This document shows positions 1 to 8,429 of a DNA stretch of 64,000 bases, in pieces. The first letter of the stretch is position 1. Every line of letters begins with the position of its first letter. Source of the stretch: Verrucomicrobiia bacterium (lineage in GTDB: Bacteria; Verrucomicrobiota; Verrucomicrobiia; Limisphaerales; Fontisphaeraceae); the NCBI GenBank assembly GCA_026414565.1, contig JAOAIT010000059.1, positions 53,185 to 117,184 of the forward strand, in the 5' to 3' direction. The position numbers and the translations under genes are program-made. The notes beneath the pieces were generated by a model. The model was not told the origin of the DNA and ran no database searches. It worked only from the letters and a program-made list of their open reading frames with translations.

Positions 1-639
1 AGCGGCATCGTCAACGCCAAACCCCAGCCCGTGCCCCCCTGGCTGGACTGGGATATGTACGTCGGCCCCTCCCCCATGAAACCCTATCATCCCCACCGTT
101 TCGGCGGCACCCATCGCGGTTATTGGGACTACGAAGGCGGCGGCCTGGGCGACATGGGCCAGCACGCCATGGACCCCGTGACCTGGACCTACGGCGTGGA
201 CGACACCGCCCCCGTCGAAATCGAAGCCCTCGCGCCCCCCGCCCATCCCGAAGTCTGCGGCATGTGGGGTTGGGTGGAACTGAAATATGCCAATGGCTTC
301 ACCATCGTCCTGGTCAGCGGCGAATGGGGCCCCGATTATGACCGCCTCAAAGCCCGCCCCGTCCGGCTGGAGGACCTCGATGAAGCCAGCCAGCAGAAAC
401 TCAAACAAATGCCCGACCCCGAGCCGCTCATTGATTTCACCCAGGCGGTCAAAACCCGCCAACAACCGGGGGGCAATGCCGAAGCCGCCCATCGCACCGT
501 CTGCATCATGCACCTGGCCAACATCGCCATTCGCGTCGGCCGCAAAATCCGCTTCGACCCCGTCAAGGAGGAAATCATCGGCGATGAAGAAGCCAACCGC
601 CTCGTCAACCCCCCCATGCGCCCCCCCTGGCACCTGTAA
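1..639 (+). CDS. Gfo/Idh/MocA family oxidoreductase, C-terminal part (5' truncated by window edge)
   Basis: The frame is open from base 1, so this is the tail (212 codons) of a longer gene. The visible part is the C-terminal alpha/beta domain of the Gfo/Idh/MocA NAD(P)-dependent sugar oxidoreductases. It has a WLDWDMYVGP stretch and the conserved GDMGQHAMD helix, in which the His and Asp match the family substrate-site region. It ends with RKIRFDPVKEEI, closely resembling the end of the full-length paralogue at 26602-27939 (RKLRWDPVKEIF). The NAD-binding Rossmann half and any Tat signal lie outside the window. By analogy with that paralogue it is probably exported and oxidises a sugar or glycoside hydroxyl; the substrate is unknown. 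A HEAT-repeat gene follows 38 nt downstream. Confidence 0.9.
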   Translation, partial: SGIVNAKPQPVPPWLDWDMYVGPSPMKPYHPHRFGGTHRGYWDYEGGGLGDMGQHAMDPVTWTYGVDDTAPVEIEALAPPAHPEVCGMWGWVELKYANGFTIVLVSGEWGPDYDRLKARPVRLEDLDEASQQKLKQMPDPEPLIDFTQAVKTRQQPGGNAEAAHRTVCIMHLANIAIRVGRKIRFDPVKEEIIGDEEANRLVNPPMRPPWHL

Positions 640-668
640 AAAAAGCAACCTGTTCACTCTCAACTTCC

Positions 669-673
669 GGAGG
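669..673 (+). promoter_or_regulatory. Shine-Dalgarno site GGAGG of the HEAT-repeat gene
   Basis: GGAGG lies 4 nt before the ATG at 678. It is one of the few strong ribosome binding sites in this window, where many starts have none, and it fixes the start of the downstream gene. It suggests this gene is translated from a leadered transcript, probably read through from the oxidoreductase upstream. Confidence 0.7.
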
Positions 674-677
674 CTTT

Positions 678-1547
678 ATGGCAGACACGACCCTCGACGT
701 AAAAGCGCTGGTGGAGCAAATGCCCGAAGTGGACAAACCCGGCACCCCCAGCAAATTCACCGGCCCGGCCTGGAGCGACGCCGAGCCGGTCTATCAAAAA
801 TTACTCACTGCGGGCGATGCCGCCCTCAAAGAATTGCTGGCGCTGGTCAAAGACCCCGCCGATCCCGCCTTCCAGAACTACAAGGCCGAGTACGTCCTCC
901 ATGGCCTGGTGGTTTATGTCGGCCGGGCGGACCAGGCAAAAAATCGGGAGCGCCTCGCCCAACTCCTGGCTGGCGCCATGAATGATGCCTCCCTGCACAA
1001 GGCCACCCGCGGGCTGTTCATCCGCGAATTGCAATGGATCGCCGGCCCGCCCCAGGTGAACGACCTGGCCAAATTGGCGGGCGACGAAGAACTGGGCCTT
1101 TACGCCCTGGCCTGCCTCGAGACCCTCGGCAAACCAGCCCTCTCCGCCCTCGTCCGCTGCCTGGCCCAGCTCAAAGGCCGCCCACTGGTGGGCGTCATTC
1201 AAGCCCTCGGACGCTGGGAAGCCCGGGAGGCTGCTGCCACCCTGCGCCGCCTCCTGTTGCACGCCGACCGCGATGTGCGGCTGGCGGCCGGCTGGGCTTT
1301 GGCGCGGCTGGGCGACGCCGCCGATGCCCAGCGTTTGCTCCTCCTCGCTGACAAGGGCGACGATTGGGAAAAACCCCAAATGACCAAGGCCTGCCTCCTC
1401 CTGGCCGAAAAGCTCACCGCCACCGGCAAAATCCGCGACGCCATCAAAATCTACCAACATCTTCAGCGCACCCGCACCCACCCCAAAGAACGCTACCTCA
1501 AGGAGGCCGCGGAAAAGGCGCTGGCCGCGCTGAATGTGGCGCTCTGA
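678..1547 (+). CDS. HEAT-repeat protein
   Basis: 289 aa with no signal peptide or membrane segment, so cytoplasmic. The middle consists of repeated helical pairs typical of PBS-lyase/HEAT repeats: LGLYALACLETLGKPALSAL, then GVIQALGRWEAREAAATLRR, then DVRLAAGWALARLGDAADA. The C-terminus, with regularly spaced Leu/Ala and YQHLQRT, looks like a TPR-type helical pair. Such solenoids act as protein-binding scaffolds; no catalytic motif is seen. It follows the oxidoreductase by 38 nt with a strong GGAGG site and is probably co-transcribed. It converges on the lytic transglycosylase gene, with stops 6 nt apart. The partner protein is unknown. Confidence 0.85.
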   Translation: MADTTLDVKALVEQMPEVDKPGTPSKFTGPAWSDAEPVYQKLLTAGDAALKELLALVKDPADPAFQNYKAEYVLHGLVVYVGRADQAKNRERLAQLLAGAMNDASLHKATRGLFIRELQWIAGPPQVNDLAKLAGDEELGLYALACLETLGKPALSALVRCLAQLKGRPLVGVIQALGRWEAREAAATLRRLLLHADRDVRLAAGWALARLGDAADAQRLLLLADKGDDWEKPQMTKACLLLAEKLTATGKIRDAIKIYQHLQRTRTHPKERYLKEAAEKALAALNVAL

Positions 1548-1553
1548 GATGCC

Positions 1554-2123
1554 TTAGCGCGCCGGCGGCCGCCATCTCTGGCGATAATACGCGTGGCGCT
1601 CCATCACGGACTCCACATAGTCACGGGTGGACGGAAAACCAATCTGTTGCACAAACGCCGCGCTGTTGGTGGCCGCCGCGCCGCTGATCCATTTCAATAC
1701 GTTGGCCCGCCCCGCATTGTAATCGGCCAGGGCATACGGCAGCGGGTTATCCGTCCGCGTGTAGCGCGCCAACAACCGCCGCAAATACCACGCGCCGCAT
1801 TCAATATTCTTCTGCGGCTCATACAGCTCCGTATGCAACAACAGCAGCCGGTTCTCCGCCTTGGCCCAGTCTCGTGCCGTGGGCTCCATGATCTGCATCA
1901 AGCCAATCTCGCCGCGCCGGCCGCGGGCCTTCGCATCAAAGCGGCTCTCCCGCCAGATCACCGCTTTGATCAACGCCGGTTCCACCCCATACTTGACCGC
2001 CGCCGCCGCGATGAGGGAGTCATAGGCGTTTTCCCGCCCCGCCCGCCAGCGCTCAAAAAGCCAGAGCAGGCCGCCCACAGCGATGATCACCACCAACCAT
2101 TTTTGCCATCGGCTTAAACGCAC
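1554..2123 (-). CDS. Membrane-anchored lytic transglycosylase (SLT domain)
   Basis: 189 aa from the GTG at 2123, which I prefer because the protein then begins with an ordinary signal anchor (RLSRWQKWLVV, then hydrophobic to about residue 22). An in-frame start at 2219 would add 32 Arg/Gly-rich residues with no domain character. The rest is a goose-lysozyme-like SLT domain: IWRESRF carries the catalytic Glu, followed by the typical GLMQIM and ADYNAGRANV motifs. The enzyme should cleave peptidoglycan between MurNAc and GlcNAc in the periplasm, forming 1,6-anhydroMurNAc ends. It is divergent from the AsmA-like gene, so the two may share a control region at about 2124-2300. No substrate-binding repeats are fused. 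Confidence 0.87.
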   Translation of the reverse strand: MRLSRWQKWLVVIIAVGGLLWLFERWRAGRENAYDSLIAAAAVKYGVEPALIKAVIWRESRFDAKARGRRGEIGLMQIMEPTARDWAKAENRLLLLHTELYEPQKNIECGAWYLRRLLARYTRTDNPLPYALADYNAGRANVLKWISGAAATNSAAFVQQIGFPSTRDYVESVMERHAYYRQRWRPPAR

Positions 2124-2258
2124 GCCGCCACACTGCCAGATCCGGCCACGCCGCGCACGCCTATTTCCTTGGCCCTCCGCCCACCCGCCCCCCCGGCAAT
2201 GCACCTCCCCGCGCCGCAAACACGCCGCCCCCCGGAAGAAATGGCGTTGGATAATGAA

Positions 2259-2286
2259 TTGCGCGATATTAGTCTTCCGTCACAAT
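2259..2286 (+). promoter_or_regulatory. Possible promoter TTGCGC-N16-CACAAT of the AsmA-like gene
   Basis: TTGCGC at 2259-2264 and CACAAT at 2281-2286 are 16 nt apart. The -10 box ends 5 nt before an in-frame TTG (2292) and 14 nt before the ATG (2301), so the transcript would have almost no leader. This is a weaker match than the other promoters listed. Confidence 0.3.
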
Positions 2287-2300
2287 GATGTTTGTTTTTT

Positions 2301-5300
2301 ATGAGTGAACCGTCAAAGCAAAGCGCCACCGCCGGACGGCGTGGCCTGAAACTCCTGGCAATCCTGGCCGGCGGATTGGCCCTCATCCTCGTCGCCGCCT
2401 ACCTCCTGCTCACCAGCGGCTGGTTTTTCAAAAGCGTCCTCCTCCCCAAAGCAGGCGCAGCCATGCAGGCCAGGCTCTCCGCCGACGACGCCACCGTGTC
2501 CCCCTTCAGCGGCATCGTCCTGAGCGGCTTCAAGATGGAAACCACCGGCGCCGCGCCGTTGCTGGCCGTCAAGCAACTCTCCTTGCGCTACTCCAGTCTG
2601 TCCGATTTGCTCAAGGGCAGGATTTATCTGGATGAAATCACCCTGGACGGCCTGGAGGTGCGCTTGGTCGAAGACGCCGATGGCCGCAACAACTGGAGCC
2701 GCCTGATCCAACCTTCTGACGCACCCACCCAGGCCCCCACCTCTTCCGCCCCCCCCGACCTCTTGATCAAAAAACTGGTGCTGTCCAACACCCTCCTGGC
2801 CTACCAGCAACGGCATCCGACCAATGCCCAATCCGTGGAAATCAGCGGCTTGAATTTGACCCTGGAAAATGTGGGCAATCGCCAAACCGCCGCCCTCCGC
2901 CTCGCCACCCTGCTGAAATGGCACCAGCAGGATGGCTCCCAAACCCAGTCGCTGGCCTGTCCGCTCTCCGTCGAGGGAACCCTGACCCTGGATGATAAAC
3001 TCCTGCCGACCGCCAGCCAGGGCCGTCTGAAACTCGAAATCAACCAAGCCACAGGCATGCTGGCCGAAACCCGCGCCCTGGCCGGACAACTGGATTGGGA
3101 CTGGACCCCCACCGAAATTAAACAAGGAACTCTCGCATTTACCCGCAGCAATCAACCCCTCGCCGCCCTGCATGTCCGCGGCCCCTTCCAGCCCGCCCGC
3201 GGTGAGGGCAAACTCCAGTTTGAATTGGATCGCGTCGGCGGCCAGGTCCTCAATCTCGCCGTGGCCATGACCGGCTACTCCATCCCCCATGCCTCCCTCT
3301 CAGCCCGGGGTGAAATCGAGCTGGCCGAACAGGCCCAAACCATCAGGGCCGCCGGCACCTTGGATGCCGCCCAGCTCAGTCTCGCCCAGCGGGGCAACGC
3401 CACGCCCCCAGCCGATTTGCGCCTGCGCTTTGCCGTCGAAGTGCAGCGCGCCAATGCATGGGCCAACCTCCGGGAACTGGCCCTCACCGCCACCTTGAGC
3501 AATCGGCCCCTCGTCCACGCCACCCTGACGCGCCCCATGCAGGTAAGCTGGGGCAAAACCCAGGGCCTGCCGGAAGAATCCGAATTCCTCCTCACCGTGG
3601 ACAACCTCAATCTGGCCGACTGGCGGGCCTTGCTGCCCGACCTGGACCTCGGCGGGCAGGTGGATTTGCGGGCGCTGGTGCAATCCCGCAACGCCGGACA
3701 AACCCTCGCCCTCGATGCCCGCGGCGGCATCCGCAATCTGCGCCTCAAGCTGGATACCAACCTCTTCACCGCCGCCGAAATCCAGGCCGAGGCCCGCACC
3801 CTCACCACCCAATTCCAACGCACCGACCTGGCGCACCTGGCTCTCCGTTATCTGGAAGGCCGGGAAAAGATCTTCACCGCCACCGCCACCGGCCACGTGG
3901 ATCATGTCCGCCAGGATTTCCATCTCAAGCTGGACACCGAGGCAGCCCTGCCCCGGCTCCTCGCCCAAGCAGGCCTCACCAACGCCCACCTCTCCTCCGG
4001 CAATCTGCAATTCTCAGGCGAAGTCACCCAGCACAATCACGCCCCCACCAATGCCCCCGCTCCACTGCTCTCGCAATCCATTGTCAGCCAATGGCGGCTG
4101 CAAAACCTGAGCGGGAAGTATGAGGATTTCGTGCTCGATCGCCTGAGCGCCGAGGTGGACAGCCATCTGGTGCTCAGCAACGACTGGGTCCTGATCCGCC
4201 GGCTGCAGGCGCGTTCGTCCCAGGCCGGCCAACCGGCCGGTTTCCTCGAAATGTCCGGCCAACATCATTTGACTCGCACCAACGGCCAGCTCTCGCTGCA
4301 ACTCTCCAATGTCAACGAGCGCCTCTTCCAATCAGCCGCAGCCCTCCTGGGCTCCAATCGCCTGGAATCTGCCCGCCTGAATGCCGCCCTGGTGATGGCC
4401 TACGCCCCCGGCCAATGGTCCGCCCATGGCAGCCTGCAATTGACCAACTGCCTGCTCACCGACCCCGCCGGCACCTGGCCGCGGGAGCCTTTGACAGCCG
4501 AGCTCCAGTTGGATGTGAGTCAGCGCGCCGCCCTGCTGGAGGCCCGGCGCGTGCACGCCCATTTCCAGTTCAATCAGCGCGATGCCGGCACGGTGGAACT
4601 CGCCGGCCAGTGGGACGCTTCACGCACCAATGCCCAATTCAAGGCCCGCGTCCGGGGGCTGAATGAAAATGCCCTCCGACCTTGGCTCGCCCGGGCCCTC
4701 GCCCCGGCCACCCTCGAAAGCATCTCCATGGAGGCCGAGGCGGAAGGCCGCTATCAGCCCGGCGCCCCAACCTACCTGTCCGCCTCCGCGCAAGTGAGCC
4801 GGTTGTCTTGGCGCGACGCAGCCGGCCAGCGCCCGCCGGAGCCTCTGGCCCTCGGTCTGATGCTGGACGCCGCCTCACCGCTGGCCAACCGTCTGGAGCT
4901 CCGCACTGCCAGCCTCCAACTGGCCCCCACCGCCCGTGCCACCAATCGCGTCGAAATCAAGGGACAAATCGCTCTGGCCAACCTCTCCGCCATTACCGGC
5001 CGCCTCGACATCGCCTCCGAAGGGTTGGACTGGACCCCGTACCATCGGCTCTACAAGGCCCTCGCGCAAACCAATGCCACCCCGCCGGCTTCGCCCTCCA
5101 CCGTCCAGGTGGAAGCGCCTCCCACGACACTCCCGCTAACCAATTTCCTTATCACCGCCCGCGCCTCGCACTTTTATCTCGAAGAATTGGCGGCCAGCAA
5201 TTTCACAGCCTGGGTGCGCGTGGATGGCCCCCGCCTGAGCCTCAGCAATTGGACCGCCACCCTCAACGGCGCGCCAGCCCGCGGACGTGTGGATTTGAAT

Positions 5301-6161
5301 CTGGCTGTCCCCGGCTATCAATATGACCTGGACCTCCAGCTCCAACGGCTCCCCCTGGCCCCGCTGGCAGCCTCCTTCCTGACCCCCTCCCCCGACCCCT
5401 GGCAGGGCGACCTTTCCCTGGCCCTGGCCCTCAAAGGCAAGGGCAGCACCGGCCCCAATCTGCGGCAACACCTCAGCGGCCACTTCCACTTGGAGGTCAC
5501 CAACGCCGCCTTGCGCATCAAACAGTTGCTCACCCCCCCACGCGGGGCCACCACCACGCCCTCCCAGCAATTCCTCCGTGTCCTCGTCGGCATCCTGGAC
5601 CCCCTGCTCAATGCCGTGGGCACCGCCGTGGGCGTGCCCAACCTCATCGCTCAACCCTTCACCACCTCACGCCTGCAAATGGAAATCGGCCAGGGCGCCA
5701 TCGAGCTGCGGGACTTTACCCTGGCCAATTCCACCATCATCGTCGGCTCCCGCGGCCGCATCCCCATGGCCGATGTGCTCACTGCCAGCCCCCTGGATTT
5801 GCCGGTGGAGATCTCCCTTTCCGTCCCGCTGGCCCAACGGCTGCAAATCGTCAGCGCCGCGCCGGGAGCCAGTCATGTGAAATTGCCTGATTTCGTGGCG
5901 GTGCGCGGCACGCTGGATAACCCCCAAACACGGCTCAACACCAAGGCCATCACCGGCACCGCCCTCCAACGCGTGGGCAAGGAAGTCGGCGGCGAGGCCG
6001 GCGCGCTGCTCCAGGGCGTGGGCAACCTCCTGGGTGGCGGAACCAAAGCGGTCACCAACGCCCCGCCGCCGCCCACCCAGCCCAAGCCCACCCCACCCAA
6101 CACCAACGCCCCGATCAACAACCTGATCAACGATTTATTCCGCCCCAAACCCAAGCCGTAG
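2301..6161 (+). CDS. AsmA-like giant envelope protein
   Basis: 1286 aa from the ATG at 2301; an in-frame TTG at 2292 is an alternative and no Shine-Dalgarno site is visible. An N-terminal signal anchor (LLAILAGGLALILVAAYLLL, about residues 17-36) is followed by more than 1200 residues of alternating beta-strand sequence. The first part fits the AsmA N-terminal domain (FSGIVLSGFKME, then a DEITLDGLEVRL stretch). Proteins of this type (AsmA, TamB, YhdP) form long beta-groove bridges across the periplasm and are linked to phospholipid transport to the outer membrane. The extreme C-terminus is Pro/Asn/Lys-rich (PPPPTQPKPTPPNTNAP, ending RPKPKP). It is divergent from the lytic transglycosylase. 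The lipid role is known for the family, not shown here. Confidence 0.8.
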   Translation: MSEPSKQSATAGRRGLKLLAILAGGLALILVAAYLLLTSGWFFKSVLLPKAGAAMQARLSADDATVSPFSGIVLSGFKMETTGAAPLLAVKQLSLRYSSLSDLLKGRIYLDEITLDGLEVRLVEDADGRNNWSRLIQPSDAPTQAPTSSAPPDLLIKKLVLSNTLLAYQQRHPTNAQSVEISGLNLTLENVGNRQTAALRLATLLKWHQQDGSQTQSLACPLSVEGTLTLDDKLLPTASQGRLKLEINQATGMLAETRALAGQLDWDWTPTEIKQGTLAFTRSNQPLAALHVRGPFQPARGEGKLQFELDRVGGQVLNLAVAMTGYSIPHASLSARGEIELAEQAQTIRAAGTLDAAQLSLAQRGNATPPADLRLRFAVEVQRANAWANLRELALTATLSNRPLVHATLTRPMQVSWGKTQGLPEESEFLLTVDNLNLADWRALLPDLDLGGQVDLRALVQSRNAGQTLALDARGGIRNLRLKLDTNLFTAAEIQAEARTLTTQFQRTDLAHLALRYLEGREKIFTATATGHVDHVRQDFHLKLDTEAALPRLLAQAGLTNAHLSSGNLQFSGEVTQHNHAPTNAPAPLLSQSIVSQWRLQNLSGKYEDFVLDRLSAEVDSHLVLSNDWVLIRRLQARSSQAGQPAGFLEMSGQHHLTRTNGQLSLQLSNVNERLFQSAAALLGSNRLESARLNAALVMAYAPGQWSAHGSLQLTNCLLTDPAGTWPREPLTAELQLDVSQRAALLEARRVHAHFQFNQRDAGTVELAGQWDASRTNAQFKARVRGLNENALRPWLARALAPATLESISMEAEAEGRYQPGAPTYLSASAQVSRLSWRDAAGQRPPEPLALGLMLDAASPLANRLELRTASLQLAPTARATNRVEIKGQIALANLSAITGRLDIASEGLDWTPYHRLYKALAQTNATPPASPSTVQVEAPPTTLPLTNFLITARASHFYLEELAASNFTAWVRVDGPRLSLSNWTATLNGAPARGRVDLNLAVPGYQYDLDLQLQRLPLAPLAASFLTPSPDPWQGDLSLALALKGKGSTGPNLRQHLSGHFHLEVTNAALRIKQLLTPPRGATTTPSQQFLRVLVGILDPLLNAVGTAVGVPNLIAQPFTTSRLQMEIGQGAIELRDFTLANSTIIVGSRGRIPMADVLTASPLDLPVEISLSVPLAQRLQIVSAAPGASHVKLPDFVAVRGTLDNPQTRLNTKAITGTALQRVGKEVGGEAGALLQGVGNLLGGGTKAVTNAPPPPTQPKPTPPNTNAPINNLINDLFRPKPKP

Positions 6162-6185
6162 GCCCCCCCAAAACGCCCCGCATCT

Positions 6186-8321
6186 CTAGTTGCCTTTGGC
6201 TTGCCAGCGGATTTTTACCGCCACATCCCGGCGGAACTCGGGCACTCTCAATTGCAACCGGCCCCCTTGGGAGGCCACCGTGCTCTCCTGCAGGGGCTGG
6301 CCTTCGCGGGTATTGAACCATTGCACCTGGCAGGCCCCGGCAGCCATGTCCGGCACCTCCAATACCGCATCTCTCACCACCGGCGCCTCCTGCTTCTCCA
6401 TCGCCAGCCTCCACCACGTCGCCTGTGGATGCCAAATCCAAAAATAGGCCATGCCCTCCCCTTTCTGGCCAAACGCCTTGAGCGGCGGAGTGATGCTCAC
6501 CTGCACCGGTTTGAGTTGCGCCTGCGTAAAAGGTATGTCCCGCACAAAACGCGCCACCGGCTCATAAACCGCATAGGCATTCCGCCGATGCACGTCATCC
6601 CAGTACCAATGGCATACCGTGCTCCCATACCCCAGCGCCAGCGTCAGCCACAGCCCATTGTGCAGGTGCACCCATTCCTTGTCCTGCTCCAATTCCGGCG
6701 CCCGCTGCCAGTTGGCATCGGTGATGCCGTACTCGGCAAAAAACAACGGCCGCTCCTTCAACCGGGCGCGGTTGATTTCATACTGCGCAAGAATGCTGGC
6801 CACTTCATCCTTCCAAATCTCGCCGGAAGGCGGGCGCAGGTAATGATGCTGATTGGCAGCGTCCAAATCCGGATGCGCGTAATCCTTCGAGGGGGAATGC
6901 CACGTGCTGTTCACCCGCAAATGCCGATACACATCCACCGTGTCCAAATAACGCCCCAGTTCCGTGTAAAATGCCTCCGTCGGCAGCCCGGGATCCATCT
7001 CATTAAAATATTCCCACGCCGCCACGTGCGTGGAATACCCCCACCGCGCCACCGCATAACGCAGCAGCCGCCGCGCATAATCAGTGGCCGTCCGGTATCC
7101 CCGCCCCCCGGCCTGCCGTAAAAGGTGCATGTAATGATCGCGCGTGAACAAAACAATCTGCAGATGCACCCCGCTTTGCTCGGCCGTTTCCAACACGCGA
7201 TCCAGATAAAAACAGTCCCGCTCATTGTAAACCCCCATCACCGGCCGGTTGGGATCGGCTTCCTCCAGCAGCTCCGGCCCGCCCCCCGCCTCCTGCAACG
7301 AAAAATCACGCATCCACACCGTGCCACCCCGGGGCAGGCGAAAAACCACCGGCGGCAGGGCCGCCCAATTCAGGTTGGTAAACGTCATGCTCCACGGCGT
7401 CCATTGCCGGCGCGGCGGCAGCGTCTGGCTGCCGGCCAGCTCAAAACTCACCTCGCTTTGCCCCTCCGCCCGATAAGCCAGGCGCAGAGTGTAGGCGGTC
7501 TGGGCGCGCAACACCACCGGCTGCGAAGGATTCATCGTCAGCGTGGCCCCCGCCTCCCCGCTCAACTTCACACACAGCCGGTTGGCGTGATAGCCCGCGG
7601 CATCCGGGCTGATCACCAGCGGAGGATTCCAGCTCCAGGACCGGCCCCACGCGCTCTTGCGTGCCTCGATCCCCAGCCCCCAATCCTCCGCACAGGCCCA
7701 CACCCGCGCAAAATTACCGCCCGCCGCCCCAAATCGCCGCAGCATCTCCCCCTGCAGACCCACATCCTTGATGAAGGCAATGTTCTGGCCCACCGCAAAA
7801 AATGGCCTGCCATCCGTATATTCCAGGTAGCGATAATCATGAGCGGATACCCGCAAAAAACCCGGCCGATTGGACGGACGGGATTCAAACGTGAACTCCT
7901 CCGATGCCACGCTGCCGGCGCGATCCGTAACCAGCGCCCACGCCCGATAGCGCCCCACCTCGGCGGGCGCAAATCGCACCTTCCATACTGGCTTGCCCGC
8001 CGGATACCATGCTTCACCCTCCCCTTGCCGGCCGGCGCGCGTCAATCGTTCAAACGGTTGATAAATAAACCCCGGCAGTGTCAGGCGATCCCCCGACGGC
8101 GTGACCATCTCCAGCCGCACATCCACCTCCACGGGATCATGCGGATTGTCCGCCACCGCCTGAAAGGGAAAGGTGAACTCAATCTTCTCAAAGCGCCCCA
8201 CCACCGGCTGCGAGACCTCAACACTCAGGCGTCTGCCGGGCGGCGCGGAATCGGCCGCCGGGAGATACCAGGGGCTTGCGCCCAAACACCAACCCACCAA
8301 AATCGTCAGGGAGCGCTTCAT
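6186..8321 (-). CDS. Secreted DUF5060 glycoside hydrolase (GH-A clan TIM barrel)
   Basis: 711 aa from the ATG at 8321; the open frame extends further upstream but that part lacks domain character. A signal peptide (MKRSLTILVGWCLGASPWYL) is followed by a DUF5060-type beta-sandwich to about residue 105. Then comes a TIM barrel beginning YLEYTDGRPFFAVGQN, interrupted by an insertion resembling a carbohydrate-binding sandwich (about 245-330). FNEMDP (Glu near residue 439) and FFAEYGITD (Glu near 529) fit the acid/base and nucleophile of clan GH-A retaining enzymes. It probably cleaves an extracellular polysaccharide; the linkage cannot be told from sequence. A -10 box lies 6 nt before the start, which predicts a leaderless mRNA. 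It converges on the AsmA-like gene. Confidence 0.85.
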   Translation of the reverse strand: MKRSLTILVGWCLGASPWYLPAADSAPPGRRLSVEVSQPVVGRFEKIEFTFPFQAVADNPHDPVEVDVRLEMVTPSGDRLTLPGFIYQPFERLTRAGRQGEGEAWYPAGKPVWKVRFAPAEVGRYRAWALVTDRAGSVASEEFTFESRPSNRPGFLRVSAHDYRYLEYTDGRPFFAVGQNIAFIKDVGLQGEMLRRFGAAGGNFARVWACAEDWGLGIEARKSAWGRSWSWNPPLVISPDAAGYHANRLCVKLSGEAGATLTMNPSQPVVLRAQTAYTLRLAYRAEGQSEVSFELAGSQTLPPRRQWTPWSMTFTNLNWAALPPVVFRLPRGGTVWMRDFSLQEAGGGPELLEEADPNRPVMGVYNERDCFYLDRVLETAEQSGVHLQIVLFTRDHYMHLLRQAGGRGYRTATDYARRLLRYAVARWGYSTHVAAWEYFNEMDPGLPTEAFYTELGRYLDTVDVYRHLRVNSTWHSPSKDYAHPDLDAANQHHYLRPPSGEIWKDEVASILAQYEINRARLKERPLFFAEYGITDANWQRAPELEQDKEWVHLHNGLWLTLALGYGSTVCHWYWDDVHRRNAYAVYEPVARFVRDIPFTQAQLKPVQVSITPPLKAFGQKGEGMAYFWIWHPQATWWRLAMEKQEAPVVRDAVLEVPDMAAGACQVQWFNTREGQPLQESTVASQGGRLQLRVPEFRRDVAVKIRWQAKGN

Positions 8322-8327
8322 GGCCAC

Positions 8328-8355
8328 AGCATGACACGCCCTCTTGGCCAGGCAA
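8328..8355 (-). promoter_or_regulatory. Promoter TTGCCT-N16-CATGCT of the DUF5060 glycosidase
   Basis: Read on the minus strand, TTGCCT (8355-8350), a 16-nt spacer and CATGCT (8333-8328) end 6 nt before the ATG at 8321. Transcription would start at or next to the start codon. The hexamers are imperfect; the support is that the same spacing recurs at other genes in the window. Confidence 0.4.
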
Positions 8356-8429
8356 GCGTGCATTCCCGAAGTCTCAATAAAATGGGTTGACGCGGCGGCG
8401 CATTTTCCTTTTGCTGCGCGGGTTGGTAC